From Telluribacter humicola (GTDB lineage Bacteria; Bacteroidota; Bacteroidia; Cytophagales; Spirosomataceae), in contig NZ_JAFIQT010000009.1 in NCBI RefSeq assembly GCF_017355935.1, forward strand, positions 98,019 through 162,018: 64,000 nucleotides of DNA, read 5' to 3'. Below the pieces are notes generated by a model that was not told where the DNA came from, made no database searches, and saw only the letters and a program-made list of their open reading frames with translations. Within the stretch, counting starts at the first letter, position 1; the number at the start of each line of letters is the position of its first letter. Positions 49,707 through 59,001 of this stretch are shown here, piece after piece. The translations under genes and the position numbers were made by a program.

Positions 49707-50222
49707 ATGTTAGAATCATTATCCGCCACCTCTGACAAGACCGAAGTATTTGAGCAGGTACAGCAGTACCTCGATTCCCTTGGCTTTACCGTTGTAAGCA
49801 AGGATCATAACCGTCCGTGGGGGGGCTTCTTTGTATTGGAAGAGGCTCAGGCTCCCGAGTTTATCAAGGAGTTCTTCCCGCACCTTTCGGTAGCTGATTT
49901 TGCCGGATTCGATAAGTTGAGCCCCAAGATTCTGGTCGTAGCGCCCGGTAAGCGTCTGTCGTGGCAGTACCACCACCGCCGAGCCGAGATCTGGAAAGTA
50001 ATAGGTGGCAAAGCCGGCGTAGTGACCAGCGAAACTGACGAGCAAACCGATCTGCAGGAACTGCCTCTCAACGCTGTGATCAGCCTCAATCAAGGGCAGC
50101 GTCACCGTCTGGTAGGGGTAGATCAGTATGGGATCATCGCTGAGATCTGGCAACATACCGACGCCTCCAATCCTTCCGACGAAGACGATATCGTTCGGGT
50201 GCAGGATGACTTTGGAAGATAA
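49707..50222 (+). CDS. Cupin-family phosphosugar isomerase-like protein
   Basis: From the ATG at 49707, 171 residues with the cupin signature APGKRLSWQYHHRRAEIWKVIGG: the His pair and Glu of the metal site, followed by the second motif around GQRHRLVGVDQYGIIAEIW. The N-terminus has NRPWGGFFVLEE, typical of mannose-6-phosphate isomerase type II cupin domains; close Bacteroidota relatives are often named phosphoheptose isomerase. The enzyme activity is therefore plausible but unproven. A TTG at 49695 is the only other upstream start. A strong terminator follows. Confidence 0.8.
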   Translation: MLESLSATSDKTEVFEQVQQYLDSLGFTVVSKDHNRPWGGFFVLEEAQAPEFIKEFFPHLSVADFAGFDKLSPKILVVAPGKRLSWQYHHRRAEIWKVIGGKAGVVTSETDEQTDLQELPLNAVISLNQGQRHRLVGVDQYGIIAEIWQHTDASNPSDEDDIVRVQDDFGR

Positions 50223-50244
50223 TCTTCTTACTATACTACATCAT

Positions 50245-50278
50245 GACAAAAGGAGTGGCATCAGCCACTCCTTTTGTC
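50245..50278 (+). terminator. Terminator after cupin gene
   Basis: Perfect 15-bp stem GACAAAAGGAGTGGC / GCCACTCCTTTTGTC with loop ATCA, 22 bp after the stop. U-rich right arm. Intrinsic terminator. Confidence 0.88.
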
Positions 50279-50502
50279 GTTATAAGATTTTCCTGTAATT
50301 ACCTTTTTCGTATACCGAACAGGCTATCTAAGTACACTTATCAATCATGTACTTAGCTAAGTTTAAAAATATATACGTATAAGTATATCCGTGTTTAAGT
50401 AATATTAAGAAATTTCTTTTAGATTTATCCTATTATTAAGAAATTTTAATGTCCTGGTATGTGCGTATGAATGTGGCTTAATCTGTACATCTATTCATCT
50501 TT

Positions 50503-50519
50503 AACAAATCTAATTTGTT
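50503..50519 (+). promoter_or_regulatory. Inverted repeat abutting the susC start codon
   Basis: AACAAAT-cta-ATTTGTT is a perfect 7-bp inverted repeat ending at the base before the susC ATG. It overlaps where a ribosome binding site would be and contains no purine-rich Shine-Dalgarno. It could affect translation initiation or bind a regulator. In the rest of the 297-bp gap, beyond the cupin terminator, I see only AT-rich sequence. Confidence 0.4.
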
Positions 50520-53500
50520 ATGAAGCATTTCTATCCATCTCCACCGCCATTACTTCGCTGTTTTGGCGTTTTTTTGTTTTCAATACTGTGTATCAGTATG
50601 ACCCAGGTTTACGGGCAAAGTACAAATTCGGTATTGGCTCGTAATGCACAGTCGACTACTGATTTAGCAGCTGGTAAGAAGGGAGGCAAAGCAGTAGAAA
50701 TAACTGTGAATGGCCGCGTAACGGATGCTACTACCAATGAACCGCTGGTAGGATGTACAGTAGTATTGAAGGGAACCCAGCGCGGTACTAACACCGATGC
50801 CAGTGGTAATTATACTCTGACTGTACCTGACGCAGGAGCGGTACTAGTGTTTGGCTACATTGGCTACGAAAAGCAGGAAGTACCTGTAAATGGCAGAAGT
50901 ACCATCAATGTACAGATGAATGCAGAGGCTTCCAACCTGTCGCAGGTGGTGGTGATTGGCTACGGTAGTACTACCAAAAAGGACATGACCGGTGCGGTGA
51001 AGTCCCTCAAGCCCGCTGACTTTAACCAGGGAATCATCAACTCGCCGGAGCAGCTCCTGCAGGGTAAGGTTGCGGGGGTGAATGTGGTATCAGCCAGTGG
51101 TGAGCCGGGCGCCAGTCAGAATATCAGCATCCGCGGTCCGGGGGGAGTTCGTACAGGTAGTACGCCTCTGTTTGTACTGGATGGTATGGCGCTGGACAAC
51201 TCAAGTACCGGTGGCGCTATTAACCCGCTCAACTTCCTTAACCCACAGGATATTGAGTCTATTGATGTACTGAAAGACGCATCGGCTACTGCCATATACG
51301 GTTCACGCGGTGCCAACGGCGTTATCCTGATCACAACCAAGAAAGGGAAAGCCGGTGTTTCTACCTTTAACTACAACGGAAGTCTGGGTATATCTACCCT
51401 GGCGCGGGCCCTGCCGGTATTCACAGCGGATGAGTTCCGCCAGCAGGTAACTGCCTTGGGAGGTACACTCGAAGACAGGGGAGCTGATACCGACTGGCAG
51501 AAGGAAGTAACCCGCACTGCCTACACCCAGAATCACAACCTGTCGTTTGGTGGCGGAGCTGATAAGCTGACCTACTATGGCTCTGTGGGTATCCAGAAAC
51601 AGCAGGGTATCTTGAAAAGCAATGACCTCAATCGCTACACAGGTCGTATCAACGTGAGTCAGAAGTTCCTGGAGGACCGTCTCAACCTGGACCTGAACCT
51701 GAATGCCACCTATACCCAAAACCAGCGTCCTCCAATCCAAAGCCTGGTGGGTGGAGCCATCTCGGCTAACCCTACGTTCCCGGCTTATGATGACCAGGGC
51801 GAGCCTTTTCAGTACCAGGGAGGTACCAATCCGCTGATTCCGTTGAAGCTCGAAAAGGATATTACTACTATTAACCGCGTCATTGCCAATATTTCTCCCT
51901 CATTCAAAATCACCAAAGACCTGGTGTATAAGCTGAATATTGGGATAGATAATTCTAATTCGGTACGTGATATCCAGTCGCTCGCCAACGCGGTACCGCA
52001 GCAGGATGGACGTCTTGATACCTACAATACCTACAACCGCAATACCCTGGTAGAAAACTATTTTACGTACACCTTGACCAGGGACAAAAGCAACCTTACC
52101 GCCTTGCTAGGACATTCGTACCAAAAGATATTTGTGCAAGGCCGTAACACCAGCATTAACAAGTTCCCGCTCGGGAGCATTGAGCCTATTTATAACCCGG
52201 GGATTGGTCAGGAGCTGACCCTGGCTAACAACCGTCCTGGAGGTTATGCTCTGGAAAATGAGCTGCAGTCGTTCTTCTCCCGTATTAACTATCAATATAA
52301 TGATAAGTACCTGCTGACAGCTACCGTACGCGCTGATGGTTCGTCGAAGTTTGGAGCTAATAATAAGTACGGGATCTTCCCGTCTATCTCGGCAGGTTGG
52401 AGACTATCTGAAGAGGAGTTCCTGAAGTCAGGACCCTTTACAGACCTGAAACTACGCGCGGGCTGGGGGCAAACGGGTAACCAAGAGATTCCTTCCAAAA
52501 TCACCCAAGCGCTGTTTACTTCGCAGGTGTCTTCTTCTACCAGCTATCCTTTGTCACCAACGGATCCCTACCCGGCCGGTACTTCCTACTCACGCTTAGC
52601 CAATCCTAATATCCAGTGGGAAGTATCGACTCAAACGGACATCGGACTTGACTTTGGCTTATTCAACGGAGCCCTGTCCGGTACCATTGACTACTTCAAC
52701 AAGGTATCCAACAACATCCTGCTGGAAGTAATCCCGGCCGACCCCGTTCAGCCGGCGGGTACTTTCTGGACCAATGTACCGGATATGACCATTACCAACC
52801 GGGGTCTGGAATTTGAGCTGAACTACCGCTATACCAATACCGGCGGTTTCCGGTTTGACATTGGCGGAAACATGACCTTTATTCATAACCGGGTCGAAAA
52901 CTCCCCCTATACTGTTATTCCTTCGGGAGCGGCTTCGGGATCAGGACTTACCTCAGCTACCATCAATGGGTACATCAATAACCAGCCTATCGGTACTTTC
53001 TTCCTGAAAGAGTTCACGGGCTTTGACGAGAACGGGATCAGTAACTTCCGCGATGTAGATGGTGATGGCATCATTACCGACAAAGACCGTGTACCCGTAG
53101 GCAGTGCCCTGCCTACCCGCCAGTACAACATCAACAGTAGCCTGGCTTACAAAGGGTTCGACCTGGTGATCAACTTCAACGGTGTAGCGGGTAACAAGGT
53201 GTATGACAACACGGCAAACGCTAGCTTCTATAAGCTGCGACTCTCGAAAGGTCTGAATACAACACCGGAGGCTATTGCTTTTCCCGAAGAGTCTGTCAAC
53301 AATTCAGCGCCGGTATCTTCAAGGTACCTGAAGGATGGCTCCTTCTTCCGACTTAATAACCTTTCGCTGGGATACAACCTCAACACCAAAGCGCTGGGTG
53401 TTAACCGCTGGATCTCGGGCATCCGGGTATCCGTTACGGGCCAGAACCTGTTCGTAATTACCAACTACGACGGCTACGATCCGGAAGTAAATACCGATCG

Positions 53501-53591
53501 TACGGTCAATGGTATCCTGTCGTATGGTATCGATTACCTCAGCTATCCCAAAGCCAGAAACCTCATCTTTGGCCTGAACTTTACTTTTTAA
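50520..53591 (+). CDS. susC: SusC/RagA-family TonB-linked outer-membrane transporter
   Basis: A 1023-residue nutrient transporter. Signal peptide (to about residue 32), a CarboxypepD_reg-like domain from about 64 (NGRVTDATTNEPLVGCTVVL), the SusC linker motif QVVVIGYGSTTKKDMTGAV, a plug with SIRGPGGVRTGSTPLFVLDG and ATAIYGSRGANGVILITTKKGK, then a large barrel ending RNLIFGLNFTF. It works with the SusD lipoprotein that begins 11 bp later, importing a large cargo such as an oligosaccharide or peptide. No degradative enzyme or regulator is adjacent, so the cargo is unknown. A short inverted repeat abuts the start codon. Confidence 0.95.
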   Translation: MKHFYPSPPPLLRCFGVFLFSILCISMTQVYGQSTNSVLARNAQSTTDLAAGKKGGKAVEITVNGRVTDATTNEPLVGCTVVLKGTQRGTNTDASGNYTLTVPDAGAVLVFGYIGYEKQEVPVNGRSTINVQMNAEASNLSQVVVIGYGSTTKKDMTGAVKSLKPADFNQGIINSPEQLLQGKVAGVNVVSASGEPGASQNISIRGPGGVRTGSTPLFVLDGMALDNSSTGGAINPLNFLNPQDIESIDVLKDASATAIYGSRGANGVILITTKKGKAGVSTFNYNGSLGISTLARALPVFTADEFRQQVTALGGTLEDRGADTDWQKEVTRTAYTQNHNLSFGGGADKLTYYGSVGIQKQQGILKSNDLNRYTGRINVSQKFLEDRLNLDLNLNATYTQNQRPPIQSLVGGAISANPTFPAYDDQGEPFQYQGGTNPLIPLKLEKDITTINRVIANISPSFKITKDLVYKLNIGIDNSNSVRDIQSLANAVPQQDGRLDTYNTYNRNTLVENYFTYTLTRDKSNLTALLGHSYQKIFVQGRNTSINKFPLGSIEPIYNPGIGQELTLANNRPGGYALENELQSFFSRINYQYNDKYLLTATVRADGSSKFGANNKYGIFPSISAGWRLSEEEFLKSGPFTDLKLRAGWGQTGNQEIPSKITQALFTSQVSSSTSYPLSPTDPYPAGTSYSRLANPNIQWEVSTQTDIGLDFGLFNGALSGTIDYFNKVSNNILLEVIPADPVQPAGTFWTNVPDMTITNRGLEFELNYRYTNTGGFRFDIGGNMTFIHNRVENSPYTVIPSGAASGSGLTSATINGYINNQPIGTFFLKEFTGFDENGISNFRDVDGDGIITDKDRVPVGSALPTRQYNINSSLAYKGFDLVINFNGVAGNKVYDNTANASFYKLRLSKGLNTTPEAIAFPEESVNNSAPVSSRYLKDGSFFRLNNLSLGYNLNTKALGVNRWISGIRVSVTGQNLFVITNYDGYDPEVNTDRTVNGILSYGIDYLSYPKARNLIFGLNFTF

Positions 53592-53602
53592 TCAGAGACC
53601 CC

Positions 53603-55288
53603 ATGAAGAAGAAATATATCGCTATCGCAGCCCTAAGTGGCATGTTAGTACTGAATAGCTGTACCAACCTGATGGAAAACGTGCTGGACGAGACCTCCGC
53701 AACGGGGCTATCGGATCGGCAGGCGGCTGATGGGATCATTGCCCCGGTATACGCTCTGCTACCTAACCTCTTTCAGCACACCAACTACTTTGCTATACAG
53801 GAGATTTCGACCGATGAGGCTATCCTGCCTTACCGGGGTGGTACCGACTGGGGGGACAATGGTATCTACCTGGCCATGCACCAGCATACGTACACCAGTA
53901 CCGATCCTAACCTGCGCAATACCTGGAATCTGCTGCTGCAAAGTATATCCCGGGCGATTACCGCTATTAATACTCTGCCAACACTCGATGATCCTGTAAG
54001 CCGGATGTACCTGGCCGAAGCGCGGGGTATGCGGGCGTACTACTCTATGCTGACGCTGGATCTTTTCGGATTGGTGTTTGTCAAAGATGACCTGAGTGCT
54101 ACTTCTACCATACTGCGGGGCGAGCAGGCTGTCGAATATATCAAGAGCGAATTTCTGGCTGCTGAGCCCAATCTGGAAACTAATGTAGGGCCTGGTCGCC
54201 TGACCAAAGGAGCCGTATGGGGCCTGTTGGCGCGGCTACACCTCAATGCTGCCGTGTACCGTGATCCCTACGCGGCTACCTTCAATTTCAAGCCGGAGGA
54301 TATGGATAAGGTAATAGAGTATACGGATAAGATTATCTCGTCGGGACAGTACCAGCTGGCCAGGGAGTACTTCTCGATCTTTGATGACAACAACCACGAT
54401 AATAAGGAGCTCATTTTTGCGGTAGATCAGCGGGCTGATCTCAATGGTCATAACCGCATGGCTTACTTCTCCCTGTCGGGCGATCAGTTCCCGCTGCCAG
54501 CCTTCCCGGCTGCCAACGGTACCGACGGACCGGGTATTACCTCTGACTACTACCAGACCTGGGTCAATGCCTACGCTCCCCTGGACCCATCGGTGGACCC
54601 TCGCTTCCACAAGCAGAACCTGGAAATCTATACAAACCCCGAAGCCACCTGCGTAGCGGCCGAAAACTTCCACATCAACCGAGGTATTTTGCGTGGTCAG
54701 CAGTATGGTTTGATCCGGAAAAACGGTGCTTTCCTGAAGTGCCCGGATGGACGTATGCTGGTAGGCCCGCTCTTTAACGATACCCGCAACCGTCCTACGT
54801 TGCCTGTTAACTTCACAGAGAAGATTGATTTTACCGTAGAAGGAAGCGACTACAACACAGGTTATCGGGTGGAAAAGTATGAGTTCAGCCGGAAGTCTGC
54901 CAGTGGACGTAACTTCGGCGAGGCTGATATCGTTATTCTGCGGCTGGCTGATGTATACCTGATGCGGGCCGAAGCTAAGCTCCGCAAAGGAGGTGACGCT
55001 GCCAGCGCCCTGGCTGATGTAAATACCGTGCGGGCTGCCCGTACTGCTACTACGCCTCCACCTCCCCTGACCAGCATGTCGCTGGATCTGTTGTACCGGG
55101 AGCGGGGCTTTGAACTGTACTGGGAGCATCAGCGCCGTACGGATATGATCCGGTTTGGTAAGTACGAAGATACCTGGACCGAAAAGACCAATACGGACAA
55201 GCAAAAACGGATTTTCCCGATTCCGCAGACGGCCATTGACGGTGCCTCTAACTTACCCGGCTACCTTCAGCAGAACCCAGGCTACTAA
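53603..55288 (+). CDS. susD: SusD/RagB-family surface lipoprotein
   Basis: A 561-residue surface lipoprotein with lipobox LVLNSC (Cys20). SusD-like features: the N-terminal DETSATGLSDRQAADGI segment, TPR-like helices with YLAEARGMRAYYSMLTLDLFG, TKGAVWGLLARLHLNAA, and the C-terminal ILRLADVYLMRAEAKLRKGG...ALADVNTVRAAR and ERGFELYWEHQRRTDMIRFG. It binds cargo at the cell surface and caps the SusC channel. It follows susC by 11 bp and ends before a strong terminator; the pair is a stand-alone unit in this window. Confidence 0.95.
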   Translation: MKKKYIAIAALSGMLVLNSCTNLMENVLDETSATGLSDRQAADGIIAPVYALLPNLFQHTNYFAIQEISTDEAILPYRGGTDWGDNGIYLAMHQHTYTSTDPNLRNTWNLLLQSISRAITAINTLPTLDDPVSRMYLAEARGMRAYYSMLTLDLFGLVFVKDDLSATSTILRGEQAVEYIKSEFLAAEPNLETNVGPGRLTKGAVWGLLARLHLNAAVYRDPYAATFNFKPEDMDKVIEYTDKIISSGQYQLAREYFSIFDDNNHDNKELIFAVDQRADLNGHNRMAYFSLSGDQFPLPAFPAANGTDGPGITSDYYQTWVNAYAPLDPSVDPRFHKQNLEIYTNPEATCVAAENFHINRGILRGQQYGLIRKNGAFLKCPDGRMLVGPLFNDTRNRPTLPVNFTEKIDFTVEGSDYNTGYRVEKYEFSRKSASGRNFGEADIVILRLADVYLMRAEAKLRKGGDAASALADVNTVRAARTATTPPPPLTSMSLDLLYRERGFELYWEHQRRTDMIRFGKYEDTWTEKTNTDKQKRIFPIPQTAIDGASNLPGYLQQNPGY

Positions 55289-55320
55289 GCAGAGCAATTA
55301 GTGTAAATAACCCTTTAACA

Positions 55321-55355
55321 AAAGAAAGCACGCCCATCGGGCGTGCTTTCTTTTT
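55321..55355 (+). terminator. Terminator after susC-susD
   Basis: Perfect 15-bp stem AAAGAAAGCACGCCC / GGGCGTGCTTTCTTT with a 3-base loop and following T-run. It ends the susC-susD unit and may also serve hemC from the other side. Confidence 0.9.
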
Positions 55356-55378
55356 ATATAACAATACGCAGTTCTAAG

Positions 55379-56314
55379 CTATAACTGCTGAATCTGCTGC
55401 GACTTGATTTCGGCCAGGATCTCACCCGCTCCGGCAGCTATCAGCTCTTCGGCCAGGGCTGTACCCAATTGCTCAGCATCAGCGTCAGGCCCCGTTTGGG
55501 TGCGGCGAAGTAGCTCACTACCATTGAGGCGAATGATTCCTCCCGTGACGGAAAGCTGGCCGTCAGTAGAAGTAGCCAGCCCGAATACCGGTACGCTACA
55601 GCCTCCCTGCAGGTACTTCAGGAATGCCCGCTCGGCCCGCAGGCACACCTCGCTGGCAGGATGGTTGAGTAGGCGACGCAGAGTATTTTTCTTTTCTTCG
55701 TCCAGCGAAGCAATACACTCGATGGCCACGCTACCCTGTCCGACGGCGGGTGTAAACTCATCCAGCGAAAGATGCTCTGCGATCATATCATCGTATTCCA
55801 TGCGGTGCACACCGGCATAAGCCAGTAGCAGCGCGTCGCACTGTCCCTCTTCCAGCTTTCGTAGGCGGGTCTGCAGGTTACCGCGCATGTCCACCGTCTT
55901 GATGTGGGGGTAGAAGTGCTTCAGGACAGCCACCCGCCGGGTAGAGGAGGTACCTACCACAAAGGGCTTTCCGCTCTTCAGCGAAAGACTCTTGTCATAG
56001 CTTACCAGTACGTCGTTGGCCTGCTCGCGTTCGGTAAAGGCCAGGATCTCAAACTCTGCCGGTAGCGATGACTGCAGATCCTTGGCGCTGTGGACGGCTA
56101 TATCAATGCCGCCAAAGCGTAGCTGATCTTCCAGCTCTTCCGTAAATACTCCCTTCGAGCCGATCTTTGACAGGGAGCGGTCCAGGATCTTATCACCTTT
56201 AGTTTCGATGATTACGATCTCCGTAGTAAGCCCTCCTTTCTGTAAAAGCTCCTCGACGTAGTATGCCTGCCATAGGGCCAGTTTACTACCTCGCGTTCCA
56301 ATCTTTATATGCAT
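55379..56314 (-). CDS. hemC: Porphobilinogen deaminase (hydroxymethylbilane synthase)
   Basis: A 311-residue enzyme that joins four porphobilinogen units to hydroxymethylbilane in tetrapyrrole synthesis. N-terminus IKIGTRGSKLALWQA, the catalytic KDLQ segment (HSAKDLQSSLP), the Arg-rich SSTRRVAVLKH and RGNLQTRLRKL stretches, and the cofactor-binding Cys239 in LQGGCSVPVFG, which holds the dipyrromethane. Length is normal. Transcribed leftward after rimK; the 147-bp gap holds a long imperfect inverted repeat. Confidence 0.96.
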   Translation of the reverse strand: MHIKIGTRGSKLALWQAYYVEELLQKGGLTTEIVIIETKGDKILDRSLSKIGSKGVFTEELEDQLRFGGIDIAVHSAKDLQSSLPAEFEILAFTEREQANDVLVSYDKSLSLKSGKPFVVGTSSTRRVAVLKHFYPHIKTVDMRGNLQTRLRKLEEGQCDALLLAYAGVHRMEYDDMIAEHLSLDEFTPAVGQGSVAIECIASLDEEKKNTLRRLLNHPASEVCLRAERAFLKYLQGGCSVPVFGLATSTDGQLSVTGGIIRLNGSELLRRTQTGPDADAEQLGTALAEELIAAGAGEILAEIKSQQIQQL

Positions 56315-56468
56315 TTTTAGTTGCTTTAGGCTGTATGCCTTAGGCTATATGCCCAAAGCAGTAAGCACTATGGAAACAAAATTAGTACAAATCCTATTTC
56401 TAAACCCTGATGAATGTCACACCGAAGAAGCGTATAGCTTATAGCATAAAGCCTACAGCAGCTAAACC
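56314..56468. repeat. Long imperfect inverted repeat between rimK and hemC (MITE-like)
   Basis: The 38 bases at 56314-56351 and the reverse complement of 56431-56468 agree at about 28-29 positions, including TGCT-TAGGCT-TATGC blocks and a terminal AGCTATA/GGCTATA block. They enclose about 80 bases. The outer ends touch the hemC start codon and the rimK stop. This is the shape of a small non-autonomous element or of a long mRNA stem. Confidence 0.6.
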
Positions 56469-57364
56469 CCAACAGTATCTCCTTCGTCCGCTTTGATCTT
56501 TTCTTCTATATAGCTGATGACCTCCGCGGCTACGTCGATGCCGGAGGTTTTTTCAATTCCTTTCAGTCCCGGTGAGGAGTTGACCTCCATCACCAGAGGC
56601 CCCCGCTTTGACTGTAGCATATCGACCCCCGCCACTCGTACACCCAGTGCCCGGGCTGCCGCTATGGCCGTTTCTTCTTCCTGCGGAGTCAGTTCAATGC
56701 GTTGTCCTTCGCCGCCCTGGTGCAGATTGGAGCGGAATTCACCCTCCATACCCTGGCGCTTCATGGCCGCTACTACGCGGTTGCCGATCACGAAAGCTCT
56801 GATATCAGCTCCACCGGACTCCGCTATGAACTCCTGGATCAGAAAGTTAGCCTTTAATCCATAAAAAGCCTCTATCGTCGACTTGGCCGCCTGTGCGCTC
56901 TCAGCCAGCACCACACCTACGCCCTGAGTACCTTCCAGCAATTTTATGACCACCGGCGGTCCCCCCACGATCTTGATGAGGTCTTTTACCTGCGTGGCAT
57001 TCTTGGCAAAAACGGTCTTCGGAATATCGACCCCGGCTTTGGTCAGGATCTGCATACTTCGCAGCTTATCGCGTGATCGCGTAATCGCCTGGGACTTCAC
57101 CGTCGAAAACACCTTCATCAACTCAAATTGACGCACAACCGAGCAGCCAAAGGCCGTTACTGAGCTACCAATGCGAGGTATGATGGCATCAATATCCGTT
57201 ATTAGTTCATTTTTATATATAACAGAAGGTTTCCCTCCCTCTACAATCAGGAAGCATTTAGTATGGTCAATGACCACAGCCTCATGACCTTTAGTCTTAA
57301 TAGCCTCCACCAGCCTTCGTGTAGAGTAAAGGTCGGGATTGGTGGATAAAACGGCAATTTTCAT
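56462..57364 (-). CDS. rimK: RimK-family alpha-L-glutamate ligase
   Basis: A 300-residue ATP-grasp ligase. The ATP-grasp core is visible: [39 protein letters not shown] (phosphate-binding loop), [21 protein letters not shown], and the metal-site [23 protein letters not shown]. RimK adds glutamates to the C-terminus of ribosomal protein S6 in E. coli; some relatives make other peptides. It sits 9 bp after a RimB-like retropepsin gene, the arrangement known from Pseudomonas rim operons. Target in this organism unknown. Confidence 0.93.
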   Translation of the reverse strand: MKIAVLSTNPDLYSTRRLVEAIKTKGHEAVVIDHTKCFLIVEGGKPSVIYKNELITDIDAIIPRIGSSVTAFGCSVVRQFELMKVFSTVKSQAITRSRDKLRSMQILTKAGVDIPKTVFAKNATQVKDLIKIVGGPPVVIKLLEGTQGVGVVLAESAQAAKSTIEAFYGLKANFLIQEFIAESGGADIRAFVIGNRVVAAMKRQGMEGEFRSNLHQGGEGQRIELTPQEEETAIAAARALGVRVAGVDMLQSKRGPLVMEVNSSPGLKGIEKTSGIDVAAEVISYIEEKIKADEGDTVGV

Positions 57365-57373
57365 ATATGAGTT

Positions 57374-57880
57374 TTAAGCGATTGTTGAAGCAGAGGCATC
57401 CGGTTTTTCGGATGTACTGGATTTTTTTGTTTGTGATGAAAGGTTCTTCTGGGAAACGTCAACAATGAATCGTCCATTAAGAAGTTTACGGCCTATAAGT
57501 ACCGGATATGTCATTTTCTGGCGATCGGCCAATGAGAACTCCGTTCGGATCTTTCGCCCAAACAGCGTAATCTGTGTTTTGATTATATAACGGCGTTCTT
57601 CCTGACCAAATGAATTTTTTATGGTTCTTTCTTTAAAATCACTCACCGAAAAGCGCTGTCTGGGAGCTCCCTTCTGTACGTCCAGATAAAAGCTGAGCCG
57701 GGTTTGTTCGCCCTGCCTGACCAGACGTACCCGTGAGCAGTGAATAGCGGAGGTAGCGGCTCCCGTATCAACACGGGCCTGTACATCGTGCCAACCCAAT
57801 TCAGGGAAGTCTACGATCTCCGTTGCTCCGATAACATCTTTACTTTGTTTTTTGGACGACTTCTTCGGCTTTTTTTTCAT
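57374..57880 (-). CDS. rimB: RimB-like retropepsin (annotated 'ATP-dependent zinc protease' family)
   Basis: A 168-residue protein of the PF05618 family. The aspartic-protease-like motif VDTGAATSAIH at about residues 36-46 contains the single catalytic Asp of retropepsin-type homodimers, and the flap region follows. The C-terminal TYPVLIGRKLLNGRFIVDV is the family's 'pVLiGR..L.g.f.VDv' box. Despite the old name, the motif is that of a pepsin, not a zinc protease. In Pseudomonas RimB works with RimK on S6. The start overlaps holB by 4 bp, and rimK follows after 9 bp. The basic N-terminus (KKKPKKSSKKQSK) is unusual. Confidence 0.88.
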   Translation of the reverse strand: MKKKPKKSSKKQSKDVIGATEIVDFPELGWHDVQARVDTGAATSAIHCSRVRLVRQGEQTRLSFYLDVQKGAPRQRFSVSDFKERTIKNSFGQEERRYIIKTQITLFGRKIRTEFSLADRQKMTYPVLIGRKLLNGRFIVDVSQKNLSSQTKKSSTSEKPDASASTIA

Positions 57881-58995
57881 TTTTTAAAAAGCTGTGCCAC
57901 CGTAAGGGACAGGTCCAGGAATACCATTTTGGCCCGCACATTACGCTCTACGTGGTAGTAAGCCTCGTTGACTTCACCAACCATGCCTTCCAGTGCGTTA
58001 ATAGAAACCGCTTTCGAAAAGTTCTGTACGAAAGACAGCTCCTCGCCCGGTACACGTAGTAGTTCACCCGCTCCCTGGGTCCATACGAGCATATCACGGA
58101 ATAACCGTAATGAATACTCAAAAAGCCCCTTCTGTGTTTCTTTGTTCATGGCATCAAAGGCGTCAGCCAGTTTGACCAGGTGCACCACATCATTCCTGTA
58201 GCAGGAGCGCATCCAGTCGGCAAACCAGGTCTGGCGGTCATCGGGGCTCTCTTTGGCCATGCGTTTGGCTTCGGCCAGGTTACCGTCGCAAAGGTAGGCG
58301 ATCTGTCGGGCACGGCTTTCCTCTACCTGATGATGCTTTTGTAAAAAATCACTGACCTCGTCGTCGTCAAAAGCCGGAACAGCGACCCGTTGTGTACGTG
58401 ACAGGATGGTAGTAAGCAGGCGGTCAGACTGATCGCTTACCAGTATAAAAAGTGTCTTGGCCGGAGGTTCTTCCAGGATTTTGAGCAGGGCGTTGGCCGA
58501 GGCAATATTCATCAGCTCCGGCTTCCAGATAATCAGGATCTTGTATTCGCCTTCGTATGATGTAAGAGCCAGCTTACGCAGTACATTCCGGGCTTCTTCT
58601 ACCGAAATATTTCCCTGCTTATTTTCGGCATTAATAAAGTCCAGCCACTCAGGCAGCACCCTGTAGGGACTTTCTAGGACAAATTCGCGCCAAAGGGGCA
58701 GAAAAGCCTCACTCGTGTTGCCGCCTACTTTTTTGGAACTGGCAATCGGAAAAATAGAGTGAAGGTCGGGGTGAACCAGCTTGTTCATTTTGACGCAGGA
58801 GGCACAGTGTCCGCAGGCATCGTCATTCAGTCGCTCCTCACAGTTGATGTAGGTAGCAAACGCGAGCGCCAGCGCCAGGGTACCTCCGCCGGCGGGACCG
58901 TCAAAGAGCTGTGCGTGTGCTACGTGGTTGTGGTGAACCGACCGTATAAGCGCCTGCTTTACGTAGTCCTGGCCGGGTATATCTTTGAATAGCAC
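57877..58995 (-). CDS. holB: DNA polymerase III delta' subunit (clamp loader)
   Basis: A 372-residue clamp-loader subunit. The N-terminal AAA+ domain starts LFKDIPGQDYVKQALI; the P-loop is degenerate (DGPAGGGTLALALAF, no Lys), as expected for delta', which does not hydrolyse ATP. The zinc finger has four Cys in CEERLNDDACGHCASC. Further marks: ILEEPPAKTLFILVSDQ and TILSRTQRVAVP (the sensor-type S-R-C/T segment). Starts 6 bp after the glmU-like gene and overlaps the rimB-like gene by 4 bp, so these leftward genes form one transcription unit. Confidence 0.93.
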   Translation of the reverse strand: MLFKDIPGQDYVKQALIRSVHHNHVAHAQLFDGPAGGGTLALALAFATYINCEERLNDDACGHCASCVKMNKLVHPDLHSIFPIASSKKVGGNTSEAFLPLWREFVLESPYRVLPEWLDFINAENKQGNISVEEARNVLRKLALTSYEGEYKILIIWKPELMNIASANALLKILEEPPAKTLFILVSDQSDRLLTTILSRTQRVAVPAFDDDEVSDFLQKHHQVEESRARQIAYLCDGNLAEAKRMAKESPDDRQTWFADWMRSCYRNDVVHLVKLADAFDAMNKETQKGLFEYSLRLFRDMLVWTQGAGELLRVPGEELSFVQNFSKAVSINALEGMVGEVNEAYYHVERNVRAKMVFLDLSLTVAQLFKK

Positions 58996-59001
58996 GGTAT
59001 A

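Noticed and set aside
54236..55204. A 322-codon open frame antisense to susD
   Set aside because: It lies inside the confidently assigned SusD gene and its product resembles no family; codon pattern reflects the opposite strand.
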